A stretch of DNA of 64,000 bases from Streptomyces sp. B21-083 (lineage in GTDB: Bacteria; Actinomycetota; Actinomycetes; Streptomycetales; Streptomycetaceae): NCBI RefSeq assembly GCF_036898825.1, contig NZ_JARUND010000002.1, forward strand, positions 2,604,001 through 2,668,000. The letters run 5' to 3'. A model generated the notes under the pieces. The model did not search any database. It was not told the DNA's origin and was given only the letters and a program-made list of their open reading frames with translations. Shown in pieces: positions 52,925 to 62,021 of the stretch; within the stretch, counting starts at the first letter, position 1, and every line of letters starts with the position of its first letter. Position numbers and translations under genes: made by a program.

Positions 52925-54199
52925 TCATTTGCTGAAGTCCGGGACCAGCTTGGCGATCGCGGTCTCCGCGTTGCCCAGGCCCTTGTCGAGGGACTCCTTG
53001 CCGCCCGCGATCTGCGCCAGCTCGGTGTCGAGCGGCCCCCACAGGGAGCTGTACTCGGGCAGCGCCGGGCGGGGCTGGGCGGCGGGGAGGACGCCCTGGT
53101 AGCCGGCGAGGCCCGGGTCGGCCTTGACCTCGGCGGTGTAGGCGTCGTCGCGGGTGGGCAGCGTGGAGTTCTTCAGGGCGATCTGCGACTGGGACTTCGC
53201 GGAGGTCATGAAGTTGACGAACTTCAGCGCGGCCTTCTGGTGCGCGGCGTCCGAGCCCGCGTACACGGAGAGGTTGTGGCCGCCGGTCGGGGCGCCCGCC
53301 TTGCCGCTGGAACCGGCCGGGACAGTGGCGATACCGAGGTTGGCCTTGTCCTTGAACGCGGCACCCTTGTAGAAGTTGGTGATCTCCCACGGGCCCTGGA
53401 CGATCGCGGCGACCTTGCCGGTGACGAACGCGTCCTGGATGTGGGCGTAGGCGTCGGCGGTGGTGTCCGCCTTGTGCAGGCCCTTGCCGTCGAAGAGGCC
53501 GAGCCAGGTGCCGTAGGCCTTCTGGGCGGCGGCCGAGTTGACGGTGATCTTCTTGGCGGTGGCGTCGACGGTGTCGGTGCCCTCGCCGTAGAGGAAGCTC
53601 TGCGCGTAGTAGGCCTGGGTGGAGCCCCAGTAGCCGTCGACGCCGGTCTTGGTCTTGACGGTGGCGGCGGCCGTCTTCAGGTCGGCCCAGGTCTTGGGGG
53701 CCTCGGTGAGGCCGGCCTTCGTGAAGAGCGCCTTGTTGTAGACGAGCGCGAGGGTGTCGGTGACGATCGGGACGCCGTACGTCTTGCCTTCGTACTTGGC
53801 CTGTTCGATCAGGCTGGGCTGGAACTTGGCCTCGTCGGTGAGGGCCTCGGTGCCGTCGAGCGGCAGCAGGAAGCCCTTCTTGGCGAAGGCGGGGGTCCAG
53901 CCGACCTCGGAGCGCAGCACGTCCGGGGCACCGGAGGCACCGGCGGCGGTGTCGAACTTGTTCTGCGCCTGGTCGAAGGGGACGTTGACGTACTTGACCT
54001 TGACGTCCTTGTTGGCGGCCTCGAACTCCTTGACGAGGGCCTGGTACGTCGGCGCCTCGTTGGTGGCGTTGGAGGTGTCCCACCAGGTGATGGTGACCGG
54101 ACCGTCGGCCTTGTCACTGCCGCTGTCGTCTCCGCCGCAGGCCGTCGCCGCGAGGGCGAGGGACGCCACCAGCGCGGTGGCCGCTATGCCACGCCGCAT
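52925..54199 (-). CDS. malE: Maltose/maltodextrin-binding lipoprotein
   Basis: 424 residues from ATG 54199 (GGAG upstream). Signal peptide with lipobox LAATAC, so it is anchored outside the membrane. A solute-binding fold of the MalE class begins VTITWWDTSNATNEAPTYQ, with NKFDTAAGASGAPDVLRSEVGW, VNYAL-type linkers and GGHNLSVYAGSDAAHQKAALKFV. It delivers maltodextrins to MalFG. First gene of the operon; MalR-type sites lie between it and malR. Confidence 0.94.
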   Translation of the reverse strand: MRRGIAATALVASLALAATACGGDDSGSDKADGPVTITWWDTSNATNEAPTYQALVKEFEAANKDVKVKYVNVPFDQAQNKFDTAAGASGAPDVLRSEVGWTPAFAKKGFLLPLDGTEALTDEAKFQPSLIEQAKYEGKTYGVPIVTDTLALVYNKALFTKAGLTEAPKTWADLKTAAATVKTKTGVDGYWGSTQAYYAQSFLYGEGTDTVDATAKKITVNSAAAQKAYGTWLGLFDGKGLHKADTTADAYAHIQDAFVTGKVAAIVQGPWEITNFYKGAAFKDKANLGIATVPAGSSGKAGAPTGGHNLSVYAGSDAAHQKAALKFVNFMTSAKSQSQIALKNSTLPTRDDAYTAEVKADPGLAGYQGVLPAAQPRPALPEYSSLWGPLDTELAQIAGGKESLDKGLGNAETAIAKLVPDFSK

Positions 54200-54285
54200 G
54201 AGTTCTCCATAAGTTGTCAGTCGGCCGCGCCGTTGCCGCCGCCGGGCGACGTGAACGTAACAGCGATGTAAGCGTGACGAAAGAC

Positions 54286-54306
54286 CTTGCAGCAAAAAAG
54301 TGCAAG
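54286..54306. promoter_or_regulatory. MalR-type operator upstream of malE
   Basis: CTTGCA-N9-TGCAAG, a perfect 6-bp inverted repeat, 87 bp before the malE start, between malE and divergent malR. Confidence 0.68.
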
Positions 54307-54404
54307 AACCGGCGACAGTTACCTCGTCGTGACCCGCCGAGCCTCTGCCGAGGAATGGCCTGACCCCCTGTTCTGCCGGTGTCCAGCGGGATCTGGGACA
54401 GTTG

Positions 54405-54427
54405 TGCAAGACTCTGCAAGCTCTTGC
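54405..54427. promoter_or_regulatory. Second cluster of CTTGC/TGCAAG half-sites upstream of malR
   Basis: TGCAAG at 54405 and 54415 (10-bp spacing) and CTTGC at 54423-54427, 46 bp before the malR start. Probably autoregulatory. Confidence 0.6.
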
Positions 54428-54472
54428 CATGTACGCCCGATCAGGCGCACGCCAGACCCAAGAGGGAGCGCG

Positions 54473-55627
54473 ATGACGCAGCAACCCGCAGCGGCGAGCG
54501 GACGGCCCGGCCGTCCGGCGGGCCGTTCGACGGCCCGTGCCCGGCGTCCGTTCGGTGGGCAAGGCGAGGGCCGGCCGGTACAGTCCAGCCCTGTGACCAC
54601 ACGGCTTGCCGACATCGCCGCCCAGGCGGGGGTGAGCGAAGCGACAGTCAGCCGGGTCCTGAACGGGAAGCCGGGCGTCGCCGCCACCACCCGCCAGACC
54701 GTGCTCGCCGCCCTCGACGTACTGGGCTACGAGCGCCCCGTCCGGCTGCGCCAGCGCAGCGAGGGCCTGGTGGGCCTCATCACCCCGGAGCTGGAGAACC
54801 CGATCTTCCCCGCCCTGGCGCAGGTCATAGGCCAGGCCCTGACCCGGCAGGGATACACCCCGGTCCTGGCCACCCAGACCCCCGGCGGTTCCACGGAGGA
54901 CGAGCTGACGGAGATGCTCGTCGACCGGGGCGTGGCCGGCATCATCTTCGTCTCCGGACTGCACGCGGACACCTCCGCCGACATGCAGCGCTACGAGCAA
55001 CTGCGCGCCCAGGGCGTGCCGTTCGTCCTGGTGGACGGCTTCTCCCCCAAGGTGCAGGCGCCGTTCATCTCACCGGACGACCGCGCGGCGATGAACCTCG
55101 CGGTCACCCACCTCGTCTCGCTCGGCCACACCCGTATCGGTCTGGCCCTGGGCCCGAAGCGTTTCGTGCCGGTCCAGCGCAAGATCGAGGGCTTCGTACG
55201 GACGATGCAGGATCTGCTGGGCCTGACGGCGCAGGACGTCGAGACACGGTTCGTCCAGCACTCGCTGTACACGCTGGAGGGCGGTCAGGCGGCGGCCATG
55301 GCGCTCATCGACCGCGACTGCACGGCGGTGGTGTGCGCGAGCGACATGATGGCGCTGGGTGCGATACGGGCGGCCCGGCAGCGCGGCCTGGAGGTCCCCC
55401 GGGACGTCTCGGTCGTGGGTTTCGACGACTCCCCCCTGATCGCCTTCACCGACCCGCCCCTCACCACGGTCCGTAAGCCGGTCCCGGCGATGGGCCAGGC
55501 CGCCGTACGCACCCTGCTGGAGGAGATCGGCGGCACGCCGGCCCCGCACAGCGAGTTCGTGTTCATGCCGGAACTGGTGGTCCGGGGTTCCACTGCTTCG
55601 GCCCCCGGGGACCGCGCTCGCCCCTGA
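54473..55627 (+). CDS. malR: LacI-family maltose regulator
   Basis: 384 residues from ATG 54473 (GAGGGA upstream). GTG 54593 gives 344 residues starting VTTRLADIAAQAG, the length I recall for S. coelicolor MalR, but lacks a ribosome site. LacI helix-turn-helix in LADIAAQAGVSEATVSRVLNGKPGV; sugar-binding domains with GLVGLITPELENPIFPALAQVI and VVGFDDSPLIAFTDPPLTTV. It represses the maltose operon and amylase genes in the absence of maltodextrins. Divergent from malE. Confidence 0.92.
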   Translation: MTQQPAAASGRPGRPAGRSTARARRPFGGQGEGRPVQSSPVTTRLADIAAQAGVSEATVSRVLNGKPGVAATTRQTVLAALDVLGYERPVRLRQRSEGLVGLITPELENPIFPALAQVIGQALTRQGYTPVLATQTPGGSTEDELTEMLVDRGVAGIIFVSGLHADTSADMQRYEQLRAQGVPFVLVDGFSPKVQAPFISPDDRAAMNLAVTHLVSLGHTRIGLALGPKRFVPVQRKIEGFVRTMQDLLGLTAQDVETRFVQHSLYTLEGGQAAAMALIDRDCTAVVCASDMMALGAIRAARQRGLEVPRDVSVVGFDDSPLIAFTDPPLTTVRKPVPAMGQAAVRTLLEEIGGTPAPHSEFVFMPELVVRGSTASAPGDRARP

Positions 55628-55831
55628 GGCCTGCTCGAACCGGCGTGCTCCCCGACGACCTGCCCGGCTGCCCGCGCTCGTCCGCAGGGTCGTCCTGAGG
55701 GTGGAGAATGCCCTGCTTCGGGCAGTCCTCTGGTAGTAGTTCGGGCCCCGTCACCCCGCCGTAGAACGTGCGGGTCGGACAGGACCAGGGGATGATCTGG
55801 GAGGGGACCGTATCTGGCAGACTCTGTGTCC

Positions 55832-56767
55832 ATGGGTGAATCGACCGTGACAACCAGGGAAGGCCACGACCGGGCCGCTCCACATTCCGTCACGGACGAC
55901 ATGGCGGAGGGGAACGGCCACGTGGTCCGGGGACTCCTGCGCCGAGTGCGGACTCCGCGCCGGCCACGGCTCTGGTTCGAGATCCTTCTGATCGCGGTCA
56001 GTTACTGGACGTACTCGATGATCCGTAACGCCGTGCCGGAGCAGAAGGCCGAGGCGCTGCGCAACGCGGACTGGCTCTGGAAGATCGAGCACACCCTGGG
56101 CATCGCCGTCGAGGAGTCCGTCAACCACGCGATCAACTCGGTGACTTGGCTGATCGTGGGCATGAACTACTACTACGCGACGCTGCACTTCGTCGTCACT
56201 CTCGGTGTCCTGGTGTGGCTGTACCGCAGTCATCCCGGCCGGTACGCGGCGACGCGGCTGACCCTGTTCGCGACCACGGTGGTCGCCCTGCTCGGTTACT
56301 ACCTGTATCCGTTGGCCCCGCCCCGTCTGATGAACGGCGGCCACTTCGTCGACACGGTGATGGTCCACCACACCTGGGGTTCGATGGCCTCCGGCGACCT
56401 CAAGCACATGTCGAACCAGTACGCGGCGATGCCGTCGATGCACATCGGCTGGTCCACCTGGTGCGGTCTGACGATCTTCGCGCTGGCCAGTGTCCCGTGG
56501 GTGCGCGTTCTCGGGCTGCTCTACCCGGTGGCCACCCTGCTGGTGATCGTCGCCACGGCCAACCACTTCTGGCTGGACGCGGTGGGCGGCCTCATGTGCC
56601 TGGCGTTCGGCTTCACGGTGGCCCGCCTCTGGTACGGCAAGCTCCCGTACGCCCTTCCGAAACTGGTCCCGGTGCGGGGGCGGGGCGGCCCGCTGCTCCC
56701 GGTCAAGCGGGGCTCCGTGACCGCGACGGAAGAGCCGGAACCGGTTCCTTACGCCGACGTCCCGTAG
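55832..56767 (+). CDS. PAP2-type membrane phosphatase/transferase
   Basis: 311 residues from ATG 55832. Six helices. The active-site segments NYYYATLHFVVTLG, YPLAPPRLM, QYAAMPSMHIGWSTW and ATANHFWLDAVGG match the PAP2/inositol-phosphotransferase (Aur1-like) group, with catalytic His in PSMHIGW and NHFWLD. It would act on a lipid phosphate at the outer face. The last 19 nt overlap the convergent glnE end. Confidence 0.88.
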   Translation: MGESTVTTREGHDRAAPHSVTDDMAEGNGHVVRGLLRRVRTPRRPRLWFEILLIAVSYWTYSMIRNAVPEQKAEALRNADWLWKIEHTLGIAVEESVNHAINSVTWLIVGMNYYYATLHFVVTLGVLVWLYRSHPGRYAATRLTLFATTVVALLGYYLYPLAPPRLMNGGHFVDTVMVHHTWGSMASGDLKHMSNQYAAMPSMHIGWSTWCGLTIFALASVPWVRVLGLLYPVATLLVIVATANHFWLDAVGGLMCLAFGFTVARLWYGKLPYALPKLVPVRGRGGPLLPVKRGSVTATEEPEPVPYADVP

Positions 56768-59700
56768 AACAGCGTCTCCACGACACCGCGCGCCCGTCGG
56801 GTGGTCCGCCGGTACGCGTCGATCATGTCGCCGACATGGCCCGGCCCGTACCCCAGGTACCGTCCCACCGCGCCCAGCTCCCGCCCGTCCGAGGGGAAGG
56901 TGTCCCCGGCCCGGCCGCGCACCAGCATCACGGCGTTGCGCACCCGGGTGGCCAGGACCCACGCCTCGTCCAGTATGGCCGCGTCCTCCCCGGAGATCAG
57001 TTCGGCGGCGCAGGCGGCGGCGAGGGCCTCGCGGGTACGGGTCGTCCGCAGGCTCGGTTCGACCCACCCGTGCTGCAGCTGCAGCAACTGGACGGTCCAC
57101 TCCACGTCCGAGAGACCGCCCCGCCCGAGCTTGGTGTGCAGGGTCGGATCGGCGCCCCGGGGCATCCGCTCGGACTCCATACGCGCCTTCAGGCGCCTGA
57201 TCTCCCGCACCGCGTCGTCGCCGAGCCCCTCCGCCGGGTAGCGCAGCGGGTCGATCAGCTCGATGAAGCGGCGCCCCAGCTCCAGGTCCCCGGCGACGAC
57301 TTCGGCCCGCAGCAGCGCCTGGGACTCCCAACCGAGGGACCAGCGGCGGTAGTACGCCTCGTACGACGTCAGGGTACGGACCAGCGGCCCCGACTTGCCC
57401 TCGGGACGCAGATCCGCGTCGATGAGCAACGGCGGGTCGGAGCTGGGTACTTGGAGGAGTCGCCGCATCTCGGAGACCACGGCGTTCGCCGCCTTGGCGG
57501 CCACGTGCTCGTCGACGCCCTCGCGGGGTTCGTGCACGAACAGGACGTCGGCGTCGGAGCCGTAGTTCAGTTCGTGGCCGCCGAAGCGGCCCATGCCGAT
57601 CACCGCGAACCGGGTGGGCAGGGTGTCCCCCCAGCCGTCCCGCACGACCGCCCGTAGCGTCCCGGCCAGGGTGGCCGCCGTGAGGTCGGAGATCGCGGCG
57701 CCGACCCGGTCCACCAGGGCGCCCTGGTCGGCCTCGGCGGGCGACTGCTCGGTGCCGTAGGAGCCGACGATGTCGGCGGCGGCCGTACGGAACAGCTCGC
57801 GCCGCCGGACACCGCGCGCCGCGTACACGCCCTGTTCGCCGGTCTCGGAGCGTCCGACGGCGGCCAGTATCTCCTGCTCCAGGTGGTCCCGCTCACGCGG
57901 TTCCAGCCCACTCGCCCCGTCGCCGTCGCCGAGCAGTGCGACGGCCTCCGGGGCCCGCATCAGCAGGTCGGGGGCGAGGCGTCCGGCGGACAGGACACGG
58001 GCCAGGTTCTCGGCGGCGGCTCCTTCGTCCCTCAACAGCCGTAGATACCAGGGGGTCCGGCCCAGCGCGTCCGACACCTTGCGAAAGTTGAGCAGTCCGG
58101 CGTCCGGGTCGGCGGAGTCGGCGAACCAGCCCAACAGGACGGGCAGCAGCGTCCGTTGGATGGCCGCCTTGCGGCTCACCCCGCTGGCCAGCGCCTCCAG
58201 ATGCCGGAGTGCGGCGGCCGGATCGGCGTACCCGAGCGCGACCAGCCGCTCCCGGGCCGCGCCGGTGCTCAACCTCGTCTCGCCGGATGGGGGTCCCCCC
58301 GCCCGAGGGAATTCGAGGGTGGGGGAGAGTTGGGCGACGGCGTCGAGCAGCGGCCGGTAGAAGAGCTTCTCGTGCAGCCGCCGTACGACGGACGCGTGCC
58401 GCTTCCACTCCCGGTTCAGCTCGGCCACCGGGTCGGTGCGCAGCCCCAGTGAGCGCCCGATGCGCCGCAGATCGGCCTCGTCCTCGGGCACGAGGTGGGT
58501 GCGGCGCAGCCGGAACAGCTGGATCCGGTGCTCCATGGACCGCAGGAAGCGATAGGCGTCGTCGAGCTGCACGGCGTCCGCGCGTCCGACGTACCCGCCG
58601 GCGGCGAGGGCGCCCAGCGCGTCCAGGGTGGTCCCGCTGCGCAGGGAGGTGTCGGCGCGTCCGTGCACCAACTGGAGCAGCTGGACGGCGAATTCGACGT
58701 CCCGCAGCCCACCGGGCCCGAGCTTCAGTTCCCGCTCGACCTCGGCGAGGGGAATGTTCTCGACGACGCGGCGGCGCATCTTCTGCACGTCGACGACGAA
58801 GTTGTCGCGCTCGGCGGCATGCCAGACGAGGGGGGCGAGCGCGGCGACGTACGCCTCCCCCAGTTCGATGTCACCGGCGACCGGGCGGGCCTTCAACAGG
58901 GCCTGGAACTCCCAGGTCTTGGCCCAGCGCTGGTAGTAGGCGAGATGGCTGCTGAGGGGACGCACCAGCGGACCGTTGCGGCCCTCGGGGCGCAGATTGG
59001 CGTCGACGGGCCAGATGCTCCCCTCGATGGTGGTCTCGGAGCAGATCCGCATGAGATGCGAGGCGAGCCGGGTGGCGGCCTGCAGCGCCTTCCCCTCGTC
59101 GGCGCCGTCGACAGCCTCACCGACGAAGATGACGTCGACGTCGGACACGTAGTTGAGCTCGTGGCCACCGCACTTGCCCATGGCGACGACGGCAAGCCGG
59201 CACAGTGCGGCGTCGTCGGGCGCGGCGGCCTTGGCGATGGCGAGGGCGGCGCGCAGGGTCGCGGTGGCGAGGTCGGCCAGTTCGGCGGCGGTCTCGGCGA
59301 CGTCGGTGGTGCCGCAGACGTCACGGGCGGCGATGGACAGCAGGCAGCGCCGGTAGGCGACGCGCAGTGACACGGGGTCGGTGGCCTCGGCGAGCCCCCG
59401 CTCGAACTCCTCCACCCCGGGATGGAGATCCCTGGGCTCGTACATGGCGAGGGCCTGCCAGTCGCGTGGATGCCGGATCAGATGGTCGGCGAGGGCGGCG
59501 GAGGCGCCGAGCACCCCGAGCAGCCGGTCGCGCAGCGGCTTGGCCGCTATCACCGTGTCCAGCAGCTCGTGGCGGGCGGTCCGCCCGTCCTGCGCCTCGG
59601 CGAGCCGGACGAGCCCGAGCAGCGCGAGATCCGGGTCGGCGGTCGCGCCCAGCGCGTCGAGCAGCACCGGGTCGTCCCGCAGGGGCGCCAGCTCGGCGCT

Positions 59701-59790
59701 GTCGAGGAGCCGCTCGGCGGCGGAGGGATCGGTGAAACCGTGCCGCAGCAGCCGCGTGAAGGTACTGCTCCTGCGCCCCGGCGCCATCAT
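56749..59790 (-). CDS. glnE: Glutamine synthetase adenylyltransferase (bifunctional)
   Basis: 1013 residues. Two nucleotidyltransferase domains: N-terminal VVAMGKCGGHELNYVSDVDV (about 205-225, deadenylylation in the family) and C-terminal IGMGRFGGHELNYGSDADVL (about 730, adenylylation). Each is followed by the GlnD_UR_UTase-type helical part with RDVEFAVQLLQL and SDVEWTVQLLQL. It modifies GlnA at Tyr397. Residues about 488-502 (SPTLEFPRAGGPPSG) are an in-frame extra segment coded by a palindromic repeat, in the linker between domains. Start ATG 59790 or 59787. Confidence 0.95.
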   Translation of the reverse strand: MMAPGRRSSTFTRLLRHGFTDPSAAERLLDSAELAPLRDDPVLLDALGATADPDLALLGLVRLAEAQDGRTARHELLDTVIAAKPLRDRLLGVLGASAALADHLIRHPRDWQALAMYEPRDLHPGVEEFERGLAEATDPVSLRVAYRRCLLSIAARDVCGTTDVAETAAELADLATATLRAALAIAKAAAPDDAALCRLAVVAMGKCGGHELNYVSDVDVIFVGEAVDGADEGKALQAATRLASHLMRICSETTIEGSIWPVDANLRPEGRNGPLVRPLSSHLAYYQRWAKTWEFQALLKARPVAGDIELGEAYVAALAPLVWHAAERDNFVVDVQKMRRRVVENIPLAEVERELKLGPGGLRDVEFAVQLLQLVHGRADTSLRSGTTLDALGALAAGGYVGRADAVQLDDAYRFLRSMEHRIQLFRLRRTHLVPEDEADLRRIGRSLGLRTDPVAELNREWKRHASVVRRLHEKLFYRPLLDAVAQLSPTLEFPRAGGPPSGETRLSTGAARERLVALGYADPAAALRHLEALASGVSRKAAIQRTLLPVLLGWFADSADPDAGLLNFRKVSDALGRTPWYLRLLRDEGAAAENLARVLSAGRLAPDLLMRAPEAVALLGDGDGASGLEPRERDHLEQEILAAVGRSETGEQGVYAARGVRRRELFRTAAADIVGSYGTEQSPAEADQGALVDRVGAAISDLTAATLAGTLRAVVRDGWGDTLPTRFAVIGMGRFGGHELNYGSDADVLFVHEPREGVDEHVAAKAANAVVSEMRRLLQVPSSDPPLLIDADLRPEGKSGPLVRTLTSYEAYYRRWSLGWESQALLRAEVVAGDLELGRRFIELIDPLRYPAEGLGDDAVREIRRLKARMESERMPRGADPTLHTKLGRGGLSDVEWTVQLLQLQHGWVEPSLRTTRTREALAAACAAELISGEDAAILDEAWVLATRVRNAVMLVRGRAGDTFPSDGRELGAVGRYLGYGPGHVGDMIDAYRRTTRRARGVVETLFYGTSA
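58285..58328 (-). repeat. Short palindromic repeat inserted in glnE
   Basis: Plus-strand start GGATGGGGGTCCCCCCGCCC and end GAGGGTGGGGGAGA. The arms CCCCCGCCC and GGGTGGGGG pair (one wobble). Same element type as 27156-27198. Confidence 0.72.
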
Positions 59791-60014
59791 CCTGGGCCTT
59801 CCCGTCGCTCCATCGGATCAAGGTCGTACGTCCACGAGCGTAACCGGAGAGGCGTCGGGAAGCGCCGGACGGACCGGAGCGAAGTCCACGCTGGTCGGAA
59901 CGGTGCCTTCCGCCACCGACGTGGTCGTTTCGGTGGCGCCCCGCACGGTTTTCGGCTTCGGTGAGGGGACCCGTTCCGTCAGGGGCGACGTGAACGCGAT
60001 CTGGAGGACCAGCG

Positions 60015-60455
60015 ATGCAGTACACGCTCGAAGTCATCCCGCTGCCTGTGAGCGACATCGACCGGGCCCGGGACTTCTACCGCGACAAGGCCGGCTTCCA
60101 TGTCGACATCGACCAGGAGGTCATGCCGGGGATGCGCATCGTCCAGCTCACGCCACCGGGCTCGGGCTGTTCGATCGCGCTGGGCGACACCATCTGGGAC
60201 ACGATGGACGGCCCGACGCCCGCACCGGGCTCGTACCAGGGCCTCCAGCTGTGCGTCGCCGACATCAAGGCGGCCCACGCCGAGCTGGTCGAGCGCGGTC
60301 TGGAGGTGTCGGAGCCGGTGCGGTACTCACCGGACGACGGCGCCACGTTCATGTACTTCAAGGACCCCGACGGCAACGGCTGGGCGATCCAGGAGTACCG
60401 CCAGCGGGCCGGAAAGCCGCTGCACCAACTCCTGACGGAGCAGTCGGGCGACTGA
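60015..60455 (+). CDS. VOC-family (glyoxalase-like) protein
   Basis: 146 residues: EVIPLPVSDIDRARDFYRDK at the start, LQLCVADIKAAHAELVERG in the middle and FMYFKDPDGNGWAIQEY at the end, the two beta-alpha-beta repeats of the VOC fold. Metal ligands would be His/Glu at the repeat ends; Glu in IQEY is present. Substrate unknown. A single gene between glnE and glnA2. Confidence 0.88.
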   Translation: MQYTLEVIPLPVSDIDRARDFYRDKAGFHVDIDQEVMPGMRIVQLTPPGSGCSIALGDTIWDTMDGPTPAPGSYQGLQLCVADIKAAHAELVERGLEVSEPVRYSPDDGATFMYFKDPDGNGWAIQEYRQRAGKPLHQLLTEQSGD

Positions 60456-60474
60456 GAAAAGCAGGTCAGCACCC

Positions 60475-60517
60475 GCGCCCCTCAGGGGCGCGGGGAACTG
60501 CGCGACCAGCCCCCACG
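60475..60517 (+). repeat. Dispersed ~50-nt intergenic repeat, copy 3
   Basis: GGGGCGCGGGGAACTGCGCG then ACCAGCCCCCAC, directly preceded by GCGCCCCTCA with which it forms a short hairpin. It lies between the convergent VOC and glnA2 genes. Confidence 0.75.
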
Positions 60518-60551
60518 GACCGCGACTGTGATCACGGCCCGCGGCGGAGCC

Positions 60552-61913
60552 TCAAAGCACCGGCAGGTTCTTCCGCAGCTCGAAAGCGGTGACCTCGCTG
60601 CGGTACTCCTCCCACTCCTGGCGCTTGTTGCGGAGGAAGAACTCGAACACGTGCTCGCCGAGCGTCTCGGCGACCAGCTCGCTGCGCTCCATGAGGGAGA
60701 GCGCCTCGCCCAGGTTCTGCGGAAGCGGCTCGATGCCCATCGCGCGGCGCTCCGCGTCGGAGAGGGCCCACACGTCGTCGTCGGCGCCCGGGGGGAGCTC
60801 GTAGCCCTCCTCGATGCCCTTGAGGCCGGCGGCCAGCAGGACGGCGTACGCCAGGTACGGGTTCGCGCCCGTGTCCAGGGAGCGGACCTCCACGCGCGCG
60901 GAGCCCGTCTTGCCCGGCTTGTACATCGGGACGCGGACCAGGGCCGAGCGGTTGTTGTGGCCCCAGCAGATGTACGAGGGGGCCTCGCCGCCGGCGCCCG
61001 CGGTGCGCTCCGAGCCGCCCCAGATGCGCTTGTACGAGTTCACCCACTGGTTGGTGACCGCCGCGATCTCCGCCGCGTGCTTCAGCAGGCCCGCGATGAA
61101 GGACCGGCCCACCTTGGAGAGCTGGTACTCCGAGCCCGACTCGTAGAACGCGTTGCGGTCGCCCTCGAAGAGCGAGAGGTGCGTGTGCATGCCGCTGCCG
61201 GGGTGCTCGGAGAACGGCTTCGGCATGAACGTCGCGTTGACGCCCTGCTCCAGCGCCACCTGCTTCATGACCAGGCGGAACGTCATGATGTTGTCCGCCG
61301 TGGAGAGCGCGTCCGCGTACCGCAGGTCGATCTCCTGCTGGCCGGGGGCGCCCTCGTGGTGGGAGAACTCGACCGAGATGCCCATGGACTCCAGCATGGT
61401 GATCGCCTGGCGGCGGAAGTCCTGGCCGACGTGGGTCGGGGTGTGGTCGAAGTAGCCGGAGTTGTCGGCCGGGGTCGGGCGGCTGCCGTCCAGCGGCTTG
61501 TCCTTCAGGAGGAAGAACTCGATCTCCGGGTGGGTGTAGAACGTGAAGCCCAGGTCGGAGCCGCGCGTGAGGGCGCGCTTGAGGACGTAACGCGGATCCG
61601 CGAAGGACGGCGAGCCGTCCGGCATGAGGATGTCGCAGAACATCCGGGCGGTGCCGGGGGCCTCCGCGCGCCACGGGAGGATCTGGAACGTCGACGGATC
61701 GGGCTTGGCGATCATGTCGGACTCGTATACGCGAGCGAATCCCTCGATCGCGGAGCCGTCGAAACCGATGCCCTCGTCGAAGGCCTGCTCCAGCTCGGCC
61801 GGGGCCACGGCGACGGACTTGAGGAAGCCCAGCACGTCCGTGAACCACAGCCGGACGAACCGGATGTCACGCTCCTCCAGTGTCCGGAGCACGAACTCCT
61901 GCTGCTTGTCCAT
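60552..61913 (-). CDS. glnA2: GlnA2-type glutamine synthetase-like ligase (gamma-glutamylpolyamine synthetase)
   Basis: 453 residues from ATG 61913 (MDKQQEFVLRTLEERDIRFV), the length of S. coelicolor GlnA2; ATG 61928 would add 5. It has the GS fold: FDGSAIEGFARVYESD, THPEIEFFLL, FSHHEGAPGQQEIDLRYADA, PGSGMHTHLSLF and NRSALVRVP. Where GlnA has DLYELAPEE with Tyr397 it reads DDDVWALSDAE, so GlnE adenylylation is not expected. S. coelicolor GlnA2 has been reported as a gamma-glutamylpolyamine synthetase in polyamine use. No GlnR box is visible upstream. Confidence 0.92.
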   Translation of the reverse strand: MDKQQEFVLRTLEERDIRFVRLWFTDVLGFLKSVAVAPAELEQAFDEGIGFDGSAIEGFARVYESDMIAKPDPSTFQILPWRAEAPGTARMFCDILMPDGSPSFADPRYVLKRALTRGSDLGFTFYTHPEIEFFLLKDKPLDGSRPTPADNSGYFDHTPTHVGQDFRRQAITMLESMGISVEFSHHEGAPGQQEIDLRYADALSTADNIMTFRLVMKQVALEQGVNATFMPKPFSEHPGSGMHTHLSLFEGDRNAFYESGSEYQLSKVGRSFIAGLLKHAAEIAAVTNQWVNSYKRIWGGSERTAGAGGEAPSYICWGHNNRSALVRVPMYKPGKTGSARVEVRSLDTGANPYLAYAVLLAAGLKGIEEGYELPPGADDDVWALSDAERRAMGIEPLPQNLGEALSLMERSELVAETLGEHVFEFFLRNKRQEWEEYRSEVTAFELRKNLPVL

Positions 61914-62006
61914 CTTCCGCTTCCCCATCCTTGCTGGTCAGGCCGCCTGTCTCCCGCACCACGGAAGGCGGTCGGGCACCTGAGCATGACACCACACACG
62001 CATTTC

Positions 62007-62021
62007 GTGCGCGTTGCGCAC
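62007..62021. promoter_or_regulatory. Palindrome upstream of glnA2
   Basis: GTGCGC-GTT-GCGCAC, 94 bp before the glnA2 start. Possible operator; no known regulator fits. The rest of 61914-62150 holds nothing else I can name except TCACCC and GGGTGA 11 nt apart (62027-62049), a spacing unlike the accessory-block operator. Confidence 0.4.
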
